Below, piece after piece: positions 19,568 through 27,558 of a DNA stretch of 37,654 bases. The notes under the pieces are model-generated. The model was not told the DNA's origin and did not search any database. It saw only the letters and a program-made list of their open reading frames with translations. Both the position numbers and the translations under genes were made by a program. The stretch's first letter is position 1, and each line of letters starts with the position of its first letter. Source of the DNA: Pelagibius sp. (lineage in GTDB: Bacteria; Pseudomonadota; Alphaproteobacteria; Kiloniellales; Kiloniellaceae); NCBI RefSeq assembly GCF_028281305.1, contig NZ_JANQKD010000084.1:1-37654 (forward strand), read 5' to 3'.

Positions 19568-20143
19568 CTATTCGGCAGCAACCCCTTGCTGTTCGGCCGC
19601 GTTGGCGGCGGTGACCGGCATCCTGCGGAAGAAGATAGTCACCTCGCCGAGCTCGATGCCGAACTTGCTGACCTTGGCGCGGTTCACCAGGACGTCGTCA
19701 GCCTGCAGGAACATCCAGTCGTCGAAGCGGACGTTCCAGACCGACTCGCCGATCGGCAGGGCGAGCGTGTAGCGCCAGTTCAGGGCGTTGCCGTAGGACA
19801 CCCCCTCGGCGGCGCCGATGACATCGGCGGCGGTTCCCTCGTAGCGGTGCGCGTCCAGCTTGCGGATGGTCCAGATGCGCTGCTGGGTCTCCCCGTCTGC
19901 ATACACGAAGTCTTCCACCAGCGTGAGCGTCTCGCCGTCCCAGGTGCCCTCGATGTCGACCACGAACTCGCGGCGCAAGGTTCCGAAACGGTCCTCAAAG
20001 ATGCCCCACGCGCGGGTGTTGCCCGCGAAGTAGTCCTCGATGAGAAGGCGCGGCTCGCGCCCGTCGAATTGCTCCGGTGTCATACTGCTGCAGCCTGCCG
20101 TGAGGAGGAGAAGAAGGGCTCCGAACCAACGCTGAAGAAGCAT
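19568..20143 (-). CDS. DUF3833-type lipoprotein
   Basis: This 191-residue protein begins with a lipoprotein signal (MLLQRWFGALLLLLTAGC) whose lipobox LTAGC places the lipidated cysteine at residue 18. The body is beta-rich and matches the DUF3833 pattern (EDYFAGNTRAWGIFEDRFG, WTIRKLDAHRYEGTA and NALNWRYTLALP), lipocalin-like in appearance. It should be anchored to a periplasmic membrane face. It is the last gene of the minus-strand operon, with its ATG 1 base after the MFS gene stop. Homologues accompany CFA-like methyltransferases in other proteobacteria; a role in lipid handling is inferred. Confidence 0.85.
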   Translation of the reverse strand: MLLQRWFGALLLLLTAGCSSMTPEQFDGREPRLLIEDYFAGNTRAWGIFEDRFGTLRREFVVDIEGTWDGETLTLVEDFVYADGETQQRIWTIRKLDAHRYEGTAADVIGAAEGVSYGNALNWRYTLALPIGESVWNVRFDDWMFLQADDVLVNRAKVSKFGIELGEVTIFFRRMPVTAANAAEQQGVAAE

Positions 20144-20144
20144 C

Positions 20145-21494
20145 TCATGTCTCTGGAACTGTTGATCGCCTTGCCGCGCGCCGGTCGATCAGCGTGCGGA
20201 TTCTCAACTGGCGCTGCGCCGTGATCGGAAAGCGCCAAACCAGCGCAACTGCGGCGACCTTGAACACCACCGGCGCCAATCCGTAGAGCAGCGACAGGGC
20301 CCAGACTCCACCCGTTTCGTCCGCGGCCGGGTCGAAGCCGGCCAGTGCGAGCAAGGGGAAGGAAAGCCCGACCGCCAGCGCGAGGGCTAGCTTCGTTGCC
20401 ACGCCCCACAGGCCGAAGTAGACGCCCGCCCGCTCCTGACCGCTGCGCAGGCTGTCCAGGTCGACCACATCGGCCTGGATTGCCGGCGGCAGAGCGAGGT
20501 CGGCTCCCAAAGCGAAGCCGGAGAGCACGCAGATCACCAGGAAGGCCCAGGTGTCCCCCGGTCCCAGGAACGGCACCCAGACAAAGACCGCGCAGGCCAG
20601 GGCCATCGCCGTACACCAGGCGCGATGCTTGCCGATCTGCGCTGCCAGCCGCAGCCAGAGCGGCAGGGCGGCGATCCCGCAGGCAAAGTAGGTGAGGAGG
20701 AGTGGTCCGGTCCAAGATTCCGCGTCCAAAGCAAACTTCACGAACAACAGGAACAGCGTGGCTGGCAGCCCGACGGCTATCCCATTGAGGAAATAGGCCG
20801 AAACCAGCCTCAGGAAAGGGCCGTTTCGCAACAAAATGGCGAGCGAACGGCGCCACGGAAGGGGTGGTGGCGGCCTGAGACGCGGCTCCTGCACGGCGAA
20901 GCAGGTAATAGCAACTCCAGGTGGTAATAATATGATGACTGCAATCAGAAGCCACAAAAGCGTGAGGGCACGGTCTTCGCCGGTAAAGCTCGGCAGGGCC
21001 GCGGCAGCGACCGTCCCGACGACCACGAAGGCCTCACGCCATGCCGTGATGCGGCTGCGCTCGTTGTAGCTCTTTGACAGCTCGGCGCCCCAGGCGGAAT
21101 AGGGCAGCAGAATCATGGTACTGCCGAGGTAGAGCAGCATGGTCCAGCCCGCGAGATAGAAGACACCCACGCCGGGCGGCGGTTGGAAGAGGAACCACGC
21201 GCTGATCAGCAGCAGCGGCACCCCCAGCAGCATCCAGGGGCGCCTGCGGCCCCAGCGCGTTGGGAAGGCATCGGAGAGACGGCCCATGAGCGGATCGGTC
21301 AGGAGATCCCAGACCCGTGCCACAAGCAGGGCCGCCCCGACCGCTGCAAGGCCCAGGCCCATCTCCTCGGCATAGAAGGGTGGCAGGTAGACGTAGAGCG
21401 GCACCCCCAGCGCCGCCAGGGGCAGCCCGGGCAGGCCGTAAGCGAAAAGGGCGGACCGCGACAGGCCCGCACCGCCGGCGCTCTGCTGTGTCAC
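20145..21494 (-). CDS. MFS transporter, GPH (MFS_2) type
   Basis: This protein of about 449 residues has about twelve hydrophobic segments and the GPH-family features: the loop after helix 2 reads DLLTDPLMGRLSDAFPTRWGRRRPW in parts, close to the sugar–cation symporter signature. I place the start at the GTG at 21494, 4 bases after the stop of the methyltransferase gene, because it gives the family N-terminus. An in-frame GTG at 21560 would overlap that gene by 62 bases. Its place in the lipid operon suggests it moves a lipid or precursor rather than a sugar, which is inference. Confidence 0.85.
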   Translation of the reverse strand: MTQQSAGGAGLSRSALFAYGLPGLPLAALGVPLYVYLPPFYAEEMGLGLAAVGAALLVARVWDLLTDPLMGRLSDAFPTRWGRRRPWMLLGVPLLLISAWFLFQPPPGVGVFYLAGWTMLLYLGSTMILLPYSAWGAELSKSYNERSRITAWREAFVVVGTVAAAALPSFTGEDRALTLLWLLIAVIILLPPGVAITCFAVQEPRLRPPPPLPWRRSLAILLRNGPFLRLVSAYFLNGIAVGLPATLFLLFVKFALDAESWTGPLLLTYFACGIAALPLWLRLAAQIGKHRAWCTAMALACAVFVWVPFLGPGDTWAFLVICVLSGFALGADLALPPAIQADVVDLDSLRSGQERAGVYFGLWGVATKLALALAVGLSFPLLALAGFDPAADETGGVWALSLLYGLAPVVFKVAAVALVWRFPITAQRQLRIRTLIDRRAARRSTVPET

Positions 21495-21498
21495 CGGT

Positions 21499-22710
21499 CT
21501 AGCCGCGGGAAAGGGCGATCTGGCGGACGTCGATGCGGCCGATTTTGAATCCGACCGCACAATAGGCGAGGTAGTAGTGCCACATGCGCCGGAAGCGCTC
21601 GTCGAAGCCGAGGCCTGCGATACGCGGCCAGGAGGACTCGAAGCGTTCCGACCAGGTCTTCAGGGTGCGTGCGTAGTCGAGGCCGAAGCCCTTGTCTGCG
21701 ACCCATTCCAGTCCGGCCTGTTGTACGCAGTCCTTCAGGGCCGTTTGCGACGGCAGCATGCCGCCGGGAAAGATGTAGCGCTGGATGAAGTCTGCCCCGC
21801 GTCTGTAGGAACCCCAGATCGCATCGTCGATGGTGATGATCTGGAGCGCCACCCGGCCGTCCGGACCCAGGGCCGAACGGAGCTTGTCGAAGTAGACCGG
21901 CCAGTAGCGCTCGCCCACCGCCTCGAACATCTCGATGGAGGCAACCCGGTCGAAGCTGCCCGTGACGTCGCGGTAATCCTGACGCCGGATCTCCACCCGC
22001 TCGGCGAGGCCGTCCTGATGGACCCGCTTGCGTGCATAGTTGTACTGCTCCTCGGAGATCGTGATCCCCGTGACCCGGCAGCCGGTCTGCTTCGCCGCAT
22101 AGGCCGCGAAGCCGCCCCATCCGCAGCCGACCTCCAGGAGATGATGGTCGGGGGAGAGTTCGGCCAGCTCGGTCATCGCCTGGTACTTGTTCTGCTGGGC
22201 CGCTTCCAGGCTTTCGTTGCCTGAGGCAAAGACCGCCGAAGAGTAAGTCATGCTGGGGTCCAGCCACTGCTCGTAAAAGGCGTTCCCCAGATCGTAGTGG
22301 TGGGCGATGTTGCGCCGCGATCCGTCTTTGGAGTTCGGGCGCAGGAGATGCGGGATGCGGTGCAGGAGGCGCATGACCGGATGGCCGTTGACGACCTTCT
22401 GCCAGGCCGCTTCGTTGAGAGCGCCCAGCTCGATCACGGCGGCCAGGTCGTCGGTCTCGAAGTCTCCGTCCATGTAGGCTTCGGCGAAGCCGTTGTGGCC
22501 GCCAAGCAGAAGCCGGCGGACGAAGCGGGGGCGAACCACCCTGAGCGTGGCCGAGGGCCCGGGTTCTGCGCCCTCGAAGATTTGTCGCGACCCGTCCGGC
22601 AGTTCGAGAATGACCGAACCGGCACGGAGACAACGGCCCAGGGTTATCAGCAAGCTGTAAGGACCGAGTGACACCAGACTGTTTTGCCTAAGGTTCATCG
22701 CGATGTCCAT
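21499..22710 (-). CDS. Cyclopropane-fatty-acid-synthase-like SAM methyltransferase
   Basis: This 403-residue protein has an N-terminal lipid-binding region of about 130 residues and a class I methyltransferase domain with the SAM motif LLEVGCGWGGFA at 191-202. The CFAS family marks MTYSSAVF, EMFEAVGERYW and YIFPGGMLPS are present. By recall of E. coli CFA synthase, bicarbonate contacts appear changed: the Cys of YSCAYW is Ser (MTYSSAVF), and the His of LLHTIG aligns with Ile (LQIITI). It may therefore methylate unsaturated acyl chains without the standard ring closure. It lies after DUF1365 (20-base gap) and before the MFS gene. Confidence 0.88.
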   Translation of the reverse strand: MDIAMNLRQNSLVSLGPYSLLITLGRCLRAGSVILELPDGSRQIFEGAEPGPSATLRVVRPRFVRRLLLGGHNGFAEAYMDGDFETDDLAAVIELGALNEAAWQKVVNGHPVMRLLHRIPHLLRPNSKDGSRRNIAHHYDLGNAFYEQWLDPSMTYSSAVFASGNESLEAAQQNKYQAMTELAELSPDHHLLEVGCGWGGFAAYAAKQTGCRVTGITISEEQYNYARKRVHQDGLAERVEIRRQDYRDVTGSFDRVASIEMFEAVGERYWPVYFDKLRSALGPDGRVALQIITIDDAIWGSYRRGADFIQRYIFPGGMLPSQTALKDCVQQAGLEWVADKGFGLDYARTLKTWSERFESSWPRIAGLGFDERFRRMWHYYLAYCAVGFKIGRIDVRQIALSRG

Positions 22711-22730
22711 ACGGGTTGTGCAGGGGAAGG

Positions 22731-23558
22731 CTAGGGGGCAACCGATGTCACCGCTTCGCCGGGCGGTGTGCCGCGGCGGTGGTAGCGGGCGCCTTTACGC
22801 CAGATCCACAGCGCCTCCCAGTGAATGGCGGCCATCACCTTGACGGTCATCAGCGGGTAGCGGAAGAAGGCGCGCCACAACCCACCGCGGTCGATTGCCA
22901 CGCGGCGGCCTGTGAGCGTTGCCAACAGGATCTCCCCGTCGGGCACCGCCTGGCGGATCAGCACGGAAAGCTTTTCCCCGGGTTCGCGGAGACGGAACCG
23001 GTAAGCGGCTGTCATCTCGATAAAGGGAGAAACGAAGAAACCCTTCTCGCATTTCTGCAGGATCGGCCGGCCGTCGCGGTTACCGTCCTTCACCGGGATC
23101 AGGTAGCAGTGCTGCTCTCCGAAGGTGTTCTTCACCTCGTAGATAACGGCGCGCAGCGATCCGTCTCGGTGATGGCAGAACCAGAGCGTCAGAGGGTTGA
23201 AAACATAACCGAGGATTCGCGGAAAGCAGAGCAGGCGGATGGGGCCGCCCTGCAGATCGATACCGGCCGCCGCGAGCTGCGCCTCAGCCCAGGGACGCAG
23301 CGCCGTTCCGTCGCGCGGACCGTGATCGCGATCATCGAAGCTGAAGATGTTGAAGCGGTTGTGAGAAAGCAGCGGCAGCCGGCGCACCAGGCTCGGCAAC
23401 TCGTCCAGGTCAACAAAGAGCGAAAACACGCCGTAGCTGAAGCGATGGGAGAACGGCCGCAGACGCCGATGCATAACCTGCCCGAAGTAGAGACAGGACT
23501 GCGACGAAGAGCGATCGCTGCCGTTCTTTTGGTTCGACGGTTGCGGTGGCGCCGTCAC
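22731..23558 (-). CDS. DUF1365 family protein
   Basis: This 275-residue protein matches the DUF1365 (COG3496) pattern: LYFGQVMHRRLRPFSHRFSYGVFSLFVDLDE at its start, FPRILGYVFNPLTLWFCH in the middle, and a C-terminal MTVKVMAAIHWEAL. The function is not established. The family travels with FAD oxidoreductase and CFA-like genes, which implies a step in the same fatty-acid modification. Its GTG at 23558 overlaps the stop of the FAD gene as GTGA, so the two are translationally coupled. Confidence 0.88.
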   Translation of the reverse strand: MTAPPQPSNQKNGSDRSSSQSCLYFGQVMHRRLRPFSHRFSYGVFSLFVDLDELPSLVRRLPLLSHNRFNIFSFDDRDHGPRDGTALRPWAEAQLAAAGIDLQGGPIRLLCFPRILGYVFNPLTLWFCHHRDGSLRAVIYEVKNTFGEQHCYLIPVKDGNRDGRPILQKCEKGFFVSPFIEMTAAYRFRLREPGEKLSVLIRQAVPDGEILLATLTGRRVAIDRGGLWRAFFRYPLMTVKVMAAIHWEALWIWRKGARYHRRGTPPGEAVTSVAP

Positions 23559-24913
23559 TCGGCCGCCTCCAGCAGCGACGCCGGCACCACCGCCTCGGCC
23601 GCCGGGCTGCGCGGCACCACATGCTGTGCCCAGGGGGCGGGGGAGCCCAGGGCCGCGGCGACGCCGAGGCCCGCTTGCAGGCCGTCTTCATGAAAGCCGT
23701 AGCCGCAGTAGGCACCGCAGAACCAAAGGCGGTTCATACCCTGGATATCCGGCAGGTCCTTCTGTGCCCTGAGGGCGCCTGCATCGAAGAGCGGGTGGTC
23801 GTAGACCAGGTCGCGCAGAACGCTCTCGGCGGCGGGCTCGCGCTCCGGGTTCAGGGTCACGAAGAGCGGATGCCGGCGGTCGATGTTCTGCAGTCGGTTC
23901 ATCCAGTAGGTCACAGACACCTTTCCGTGGTGGCGGTGGCTGGCGGTGTGCACTTCGGCGGAGGCGCCGCTGGTGTAGTTCCAGCTTGCCCATGCTCCGC
24001 GGCGGCGCGGCATCAAGGTGGTGTCGGTGTGCAGCACGGCGCGGTTCTTCTCATAGCGGAAGGCACTCAGGACCGTTCGTTCTGCCGACGTTGCTTCGCC
24101 GCCGAGAATGCGCAGGGCCTGATCGGCGTGGCAGGCGAGAATGACCTGATCGAAGCGCTCTTCTTCCGCTCCGGGTACCTGCAGGTAGACGCCCTGAGGC
24201 GTGCGGCGCAGCCGCCCGATGGGGCTGCGCAGGCGCACCTCGCCGCGCAGGCCCTTGGCGATGCGCTGAACGTATTCCCGGCTGCCGCCGGAAACGGTAC
24301 GCCACTGCGGGCGCCCTGTCAGAAGCAGCAGCCCGTGGTTTTCGCAGAACTGAATGAAGGAGCGCGCCGGGAAGGCCAGCATCTCGTCCAGCGGCGCCGA
24401 CCAGATGGCCGAGCCCATGGGCAGGAGGTGATCGCGGGTGAAGGCATCGCCGTAGCCGCCGTGATCGAGCAGCTCGCCCAGGCTCATGCCGGCGGTCTCC
24501 GCCTCCAGCATCGCGCCCGGCGCATCCCTGTAGAAGCGCAGCAGGTCGCGCAGCATCGACCAGAAGCGCGGGCTCAGGAGATTGCGCTTTTGAACGAAGA
24601 GCCCTGCGAAGCTGCCGCAGTACTCCAGGCGCCCGTCGTCGAGAGAGACCGAGAACGACATGTCGCTGCGTTCGGTCGGCACCGCCAGGGCGTCGAAGAG
24701 ACGCGTCAGGTTCGGATAGGCCTGATCGTTGTAGACAATGAAGCCGGTATCAACGGGAAGACTGCCGTCCCTGGTGGCAACATCCACGGTGTGCGAGTGC
24801 CCGCCAAGGCGATCGTCCGCTTCAAACAGAGTTACGTCGTGACAAGAGTCCAGCGCCCAGGCTGCGCCCAATCCGGTAATGCCACTGCCAACAACCGCAA
24901 TCTTCATACTCAT
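23555..24913 (-). CDS. FAD-dependent amine-oxidase-like oxidoreductase (COG2907 type)
   Basis: This 452-residue flavoprotein has the N-terminal dinucleotide fold GSGITGLG (residues 9-16), followed by the acidic Glu30 that binds the ribose (LFEADDRLGGHSHT). It contains the family segments DTGFIVYNDQAYPNLTRLF and, near the end, NRLWFCGAYCGYGFHEDGLQAG. COG2907 proteins are predicted NAD/FAD oxidoreductases related to phytoene desaturases and amine oxidases; here an acyl-chain desaturation or oxidation role is inferred from context. It is the first gene of the minus-strand operon. An ECF-like promoter lies about 230 bases upstream. Confidence 0.9.
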   Translation of the reverse strand: MSMKIAVVGSGITGLGAAWALDSCHDVTLFEADDRLGGHSHTVDVATRDGSLPVDTGFIVYNDQAYPNLTRLFDALAVPTERSDMSFSVSLDDGRLEYCGSFAGLFVQKRNLLSPRFWSMLRDLLRFYRDAPGAMLEAETAGMSLGELLDHGGYGDAFTRDHLLPMGSAIWSAPLDEMLAFPARSFIQFCENHGLLLLTGRPQWRTVSGGSREYVQRIAKGLRGEVRLRSPIGRLRRTPQGVYLQVPGAEEERFDQVILACHADQALRILGGEATSAERTVLSAFRYEKNRAVLHTDTTLMPRRRGAWASWNYTSGASAEVHTASHRHHGKVSVTYWMNRLQNIDRRHPLFVTLNPEREPAAESVLRDLVYDHPLFDAGALRAQKDLPDIQGMNRLWFCGAYCGYGFHEDGLQAGLGVAAALGSPAPWAQHVVPRSPAAEAVVPASLLEAAE

Positions 24914-25283
24914 CCCTTGCTTTTCTTTGCGCCGCTTCCCGATCCCTGGCGCGTCGAGCGTCTTGGAACCTGAACGGCGCTGCGTGTCCCCACCTTGTCC
25001 GGCTTCGACGCTTTACGAAACCCAGTTCGGCCGCCGCGATGGCAAGCCGCCATTTGCTATGCTGGGTGCTGTTTGAACTGCTGACTCCCGCCTGCCACCT
25101 ACCCAGGGATATAAGCCCCGACGTGCTCATATCCACTTGTGCTGATACGCTGCTAAACCCTTAATGGATCATGAAAAGTGGCGGCCTCCGGCAGAACATG
25201 AAAAGCTGGAGGCTGGGGAGCGGGTATGCGCGCCGCAAGGGGGCGACCGCGACACGGCACGGGATTGCAGAAGCTTCAGCGTT
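24914..25283. other. Divergent intergenic region between the FAD operon and rarA
   Basis: These 370 bases separate two divergent transcripts and hold no supported gene. A minus-strand frame across 24822-25136 overlaps the FAD gene start and looks like chance. The region contains the ECF11-like promoter (25143-25171, minus strand) and an inverted repeat GGATAT-N16-ATATCC (25107-25134). No convincing plus-strand sigma-70 promoter for rarA was found. Confidence 0.6.
25143..25171 (-). promoter_or_regulatory. Candidate ECF11 (RpoE/ChrR-type) promoter of the FAD–DUF3833 operon
   Basis: On the minus strand TGATCC (25171-25166) is followed by 16 bases and then CGTATCA (25149-25143). The recalled consensus for singlet-oxygen-responsive ECF11 sigma factors is TGATCC with CGTA about 16 bases downstream. 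The -35 element is exact, the spacing fits and CGTA is exact. The promoter points at the FAD gene with a 5' leader of about 220 bases. The matching sigma and ChrR genes are not in the window. Confidence 0.5.
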
Positions 25284-26591
25284 ATGACGGGATTGTTTGA
25301 AAGTCAGGCCCCCAGGCCTCTGGCAGACCGGCTGCGTCCGCAGAGCCTCACGGAGGTCGTCGGCCAGGACCATGTTCTCGCAGCCGACGCGCCGCTCGGC
25401 CGCATGGTCAAGGGCGGGCGCCTGGCGTCCTTGATCCTCTGGGGGCCGCCGGGCTGCGGCAAGACCACCATTGCCCGCCTGCTGGCGCAGGAAACGACGC
25501 TGGAGTTCGAGCCTCTCTCTGCCGTGTTCTCTGGTGTCGCCGACCTGCGCAAGGTCTTCGACCGCGCCAAGCAGCGCCGCCTCGGCGGGCGCGGCACCTT
25601 GCTGTTCGTCGACGAGATCCATCGCTTCAACCGTGCCCAGCAGGACGGATTTCTGCCCTATGTCGAGGACGGCACCGTCATCCTGGTCGGGGCCACGACC
25701 GAGAACCCGTCCTTTGAACTCAACCCCGCTTTGCTTTCCCGCTGTCAGGTCTTGGTCCTGAAGCGCTTGGAAGACACAGCGCTGCGCGAACTGCTGGCCC
25801 GGGTCGAGGCGCTCGAGGGGCGCGATCTGCCGCTGTCGACGGATGCCCGGGCGGCCCTGATCGCCATGGCCGACGGCGATGGGCGCTACCTTCTGAATCT
25901 GGCCGAGGAGGTGCTGACGCTGGCACCGGACCAGCCGCTCGACAGCGCGGCGTTGGCGGCCGTGGTTCAGAAGCGGGTGCCGATCTACGACAAAGGCCAG
26001 GAGAGCCACTACAACCTGATCTCGGCCTTGCACAAGTCGCTGCGCGGGTCCGACTGCGATGCGGCGCTCTATTGGTTTGCCCGCATGCTGGCCGGCGGCG
26101 AAGACCCCCACTTCATCGCCCGCCGCCTGGTCCGCTTTGCGGTGGAAGACATCGGCCTGGCCGACCCTGACGCTCTGCCCCAGAGCATCGCGGCCTGGCA
26201 GGCCTTCGAGCGCATCGGCTCCCCAGAGGGCGAACTCGCGCTCGCCCAAGCCGTGATCTACCTAGCGACCGCGCCCAAGTCCAACGCGGCCTACAAGGCC
26301 TACAGCGGCGCGGCGCGCAGCGCCAAGGACAGCGGCTCGCTGGCGCCGCCGGCCCACATCCTTAATGCGCCGACATCGCTGATGCGCAACCTGGGATATG
26401 GTCGCGGGTACAACTACGACCACGACGCGCCGGAGGCTTTTTCAGGGCAGGATTATTTTCCCGACAACCTGGAACGCCAAACCTTCTATCAGCCCGTGGA
26501 ACGAGGGTTCGAGCGGGAAATCCGCAAGCGCCTGGATTACTGGGCGAGGCTGCGCCAGCGCCGGCAAGGGGCAGAGGAGGGCGACTCCTGA
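25284..26591 (+). CDS. rarA: RarA/MgsA-type AAA+ ATPase (replication-associated)
   Basis: This 435-residue AAA+ protein has Walker A GPPGCGKT at residues 54-61, Walker B LLFVDEIH at 106-113, sensor 1 ATTEN at 137-141 and the Arg finger LSR at 151-153. The C-terminal tetramerisation domain (YNLISALHKSLRGSD onward) follows. RarA acts at stalled replication forks with SSB. The frame is open from 25164, but MTGLFES at 25284 is the natural start, since RPLADRLRPQ then sits near the N-terminus. It diverges from the FAD operon. Confidence 0.93.
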   Translation: MTGLFESQAPRPLADRLRPQSLTEVVGQDHVLAADAPLGRMVKGGRLASLILWGPPGCGKTTIARLLAQETTLEFEPLSAVFSGVADLRKVFDRAKQRRLGGRGTLLFVDEIHRFNRAQQDGFLPYVEDGTVILVGATTENPSFELNPALLSRCQVLVLKRLEDTALRELLARVEALEGRDLPLSTDARAALIAMADGDGRYLLNLAEEVLTLAPDQPLDSAALAAVVQKRVPIYDKGQESHYNLISALHKSLRGSDCDAALYWFARMLAGGEDPHFIARRLVRFAVEDIGLADPDALPQSIAAWQAFERIGSPEGELALAQAVIYLATAPKSNAAYKAYSGAARSAKDSGSLAPPAHILNAPTSLMRNLGYGRGYNYDHDAPEAFSGQDYFPDNLERQTFYQPVERGFEREIRKRLDYWARLRQRRQGAEEGDS

Positions 26592-26659
26592 GGCAGCCTT
26601 GCGTTTGATGCGCGGCTGCTATTCCGCCTTGCTTATTGTCCCTTCTGCCAATGCTCGTA

Positions 26660-26702
26660 CTTTGTCACCGGGACAAAGCTTCTCGCTCCGCTTAGGGCGA
26701 GA
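26660..26702 (+). repeat. Two adjacent inverted repeats upstream of the isochorismatase-fold gene
   Basis: CTTTGTC at 26660-26666 pairs with GACAAAG at 26672-26678 (5-base loop). TCTCGC at 26681-26686 pairs with GCGAGA at 26697-26702 (10-base loop). They stand side by side in the 153-base gap before the gene at 26745. They could be an operator, an mRNA structure, or the end of rarA transcription; no T-run follows. Confidence 0.45.
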
Positions 26703-26744
26703 GGGGCAGCCTATTCGGAATCACTAGGCTCATAGGGGCGTTAT

Positions 26745-27410
26745 ATGGCCAACTACTGCGTGCCTGACAAAGGCAAAGCAGCTTTACTCTGTATCTCCGC
26801 TCAACGTGATTTCATAACGCCTGGCTCGCCTTTACGGGCCTGTGGCGTGCGCTCGGCGCTGCCGAGAATGCGCAAGCTGCTGGACGCCTTCCGCGAGGAA
26901 GGGGCGCCCGTCTTCCATTCGGTCAGACTGTACAAGGCCGACGGATCCAACGTGGATGCCTGCCGCCGCCAGGCCGTTGAGGAGGGCATGCGCATCCTCA
27001 TGCCCGGCACCCTGGGTGCGGAGCTGATCGACGAGGTCAAGCCCAGTGCCGGCGTACGTCTGGACCCGGAGGTCCTGCTGGCGGGCGATTTCCAGCCGAT
27101 CGGCGAAAACGAGTTCGTCCACTACCGGCCGCGCTGGGGCGCCTTTCACGACACCGGCCTGGAGGCCAGGCTGCGCGAACTGGAGGTCACCACCCTGGTG
27201 ATCTGTGGCTTCAGCTTCTCGACCGGCGGCCGGGCCTCGGTCTACGAGGCCTCGGCGCGGGACTTCCGCATCGTGCTGGTGGCCGATGCGCTCTGCAACG
27301 CAACCGAAGATTCGGTCCGCGAGTTGGGACGTATGGGTGTCTATCTTATGGATAGCGCCAACTGCATGAGCTGGCTGGGCAACGGCGGACCCCGATCCGC
27401 GGCGGCTTAG
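26745..27410 (+). CDS. Isochorismatase-fold protein with catalytic residues replaced (probable pseudoenzyme)
   Basis: This 221-residue protein follows the isochorismatase-like (cysteine hydrolase) layout and most resembles the subfamily with KPRWGAF and NCPR motifs. Three catalytic positions differ. The first Asp of (I/V)DxQxDF is Ser18 (CISAQRDF). The Lys of KPRWGAF is Arg128 (RPRWGAF). The nucleophile Cys of NCPR is Gly161 (STGGR). The flanking YEASARDFRIVLVADA is well kept, so the fold is probably intact but hydrolysis is not expected. A binding or regulatory role is inference. It stands alone between rarA and crcB. Confidence 0.8.
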   Translation: MANYCVPDKGKAALLCISAQRDFITPGSPLRACGVRSALPRMRKLLDAFREEGAPVFHSVRLYKADGSNVDACRRQAVEEGMRILMPGTLGAELIDEVKPSAGVRLDPEVLLAGDFQPIGENEFVHYRPRWGAFHDTGLEARLRELEVTTLVICGFSFSTGGRASVYEASARDFRIVLVADALCNATEDSVRELGRMGVYLMDSANCMSWLGNGGPRSAAA

Positions 27411-27558
27411 AGCCGATCCGCTCTGACCGGGCCGCCGGCTTCTGTTTCACCGGCGTTTGCACCGCTGACCCCACTTTGTTAGCTAGAGATGGTCTCGCGG
27501 AGCGGAGGCACCGTCTCCACCGCCGCGAAGACGCTAGGCGAGCGAAGAGGCAAGGCCT

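Noticed and set aside
24822..25136. Minus-strand frame of 104 codons upstream of the FAD gene
   Set aside because: It overlaps the FAD gene start in another frame, resembles no known family and lacks a good Shine-Dalgarno.
25164..25283. Upstream extension of rarA to the ATG at 25164
   Set aside because: The added 40 residues are not family-like, and the ECF-like promoter of the divergent operon overlaps that start.
27411..27558. Fluoride riboswitch upstream of crcB
   Set aside because: A GAGATGGTCTC segment recalls the start of the crcB motif, but the conserved AACCG-type and CTGATGGC-type parts are not found in the right order.
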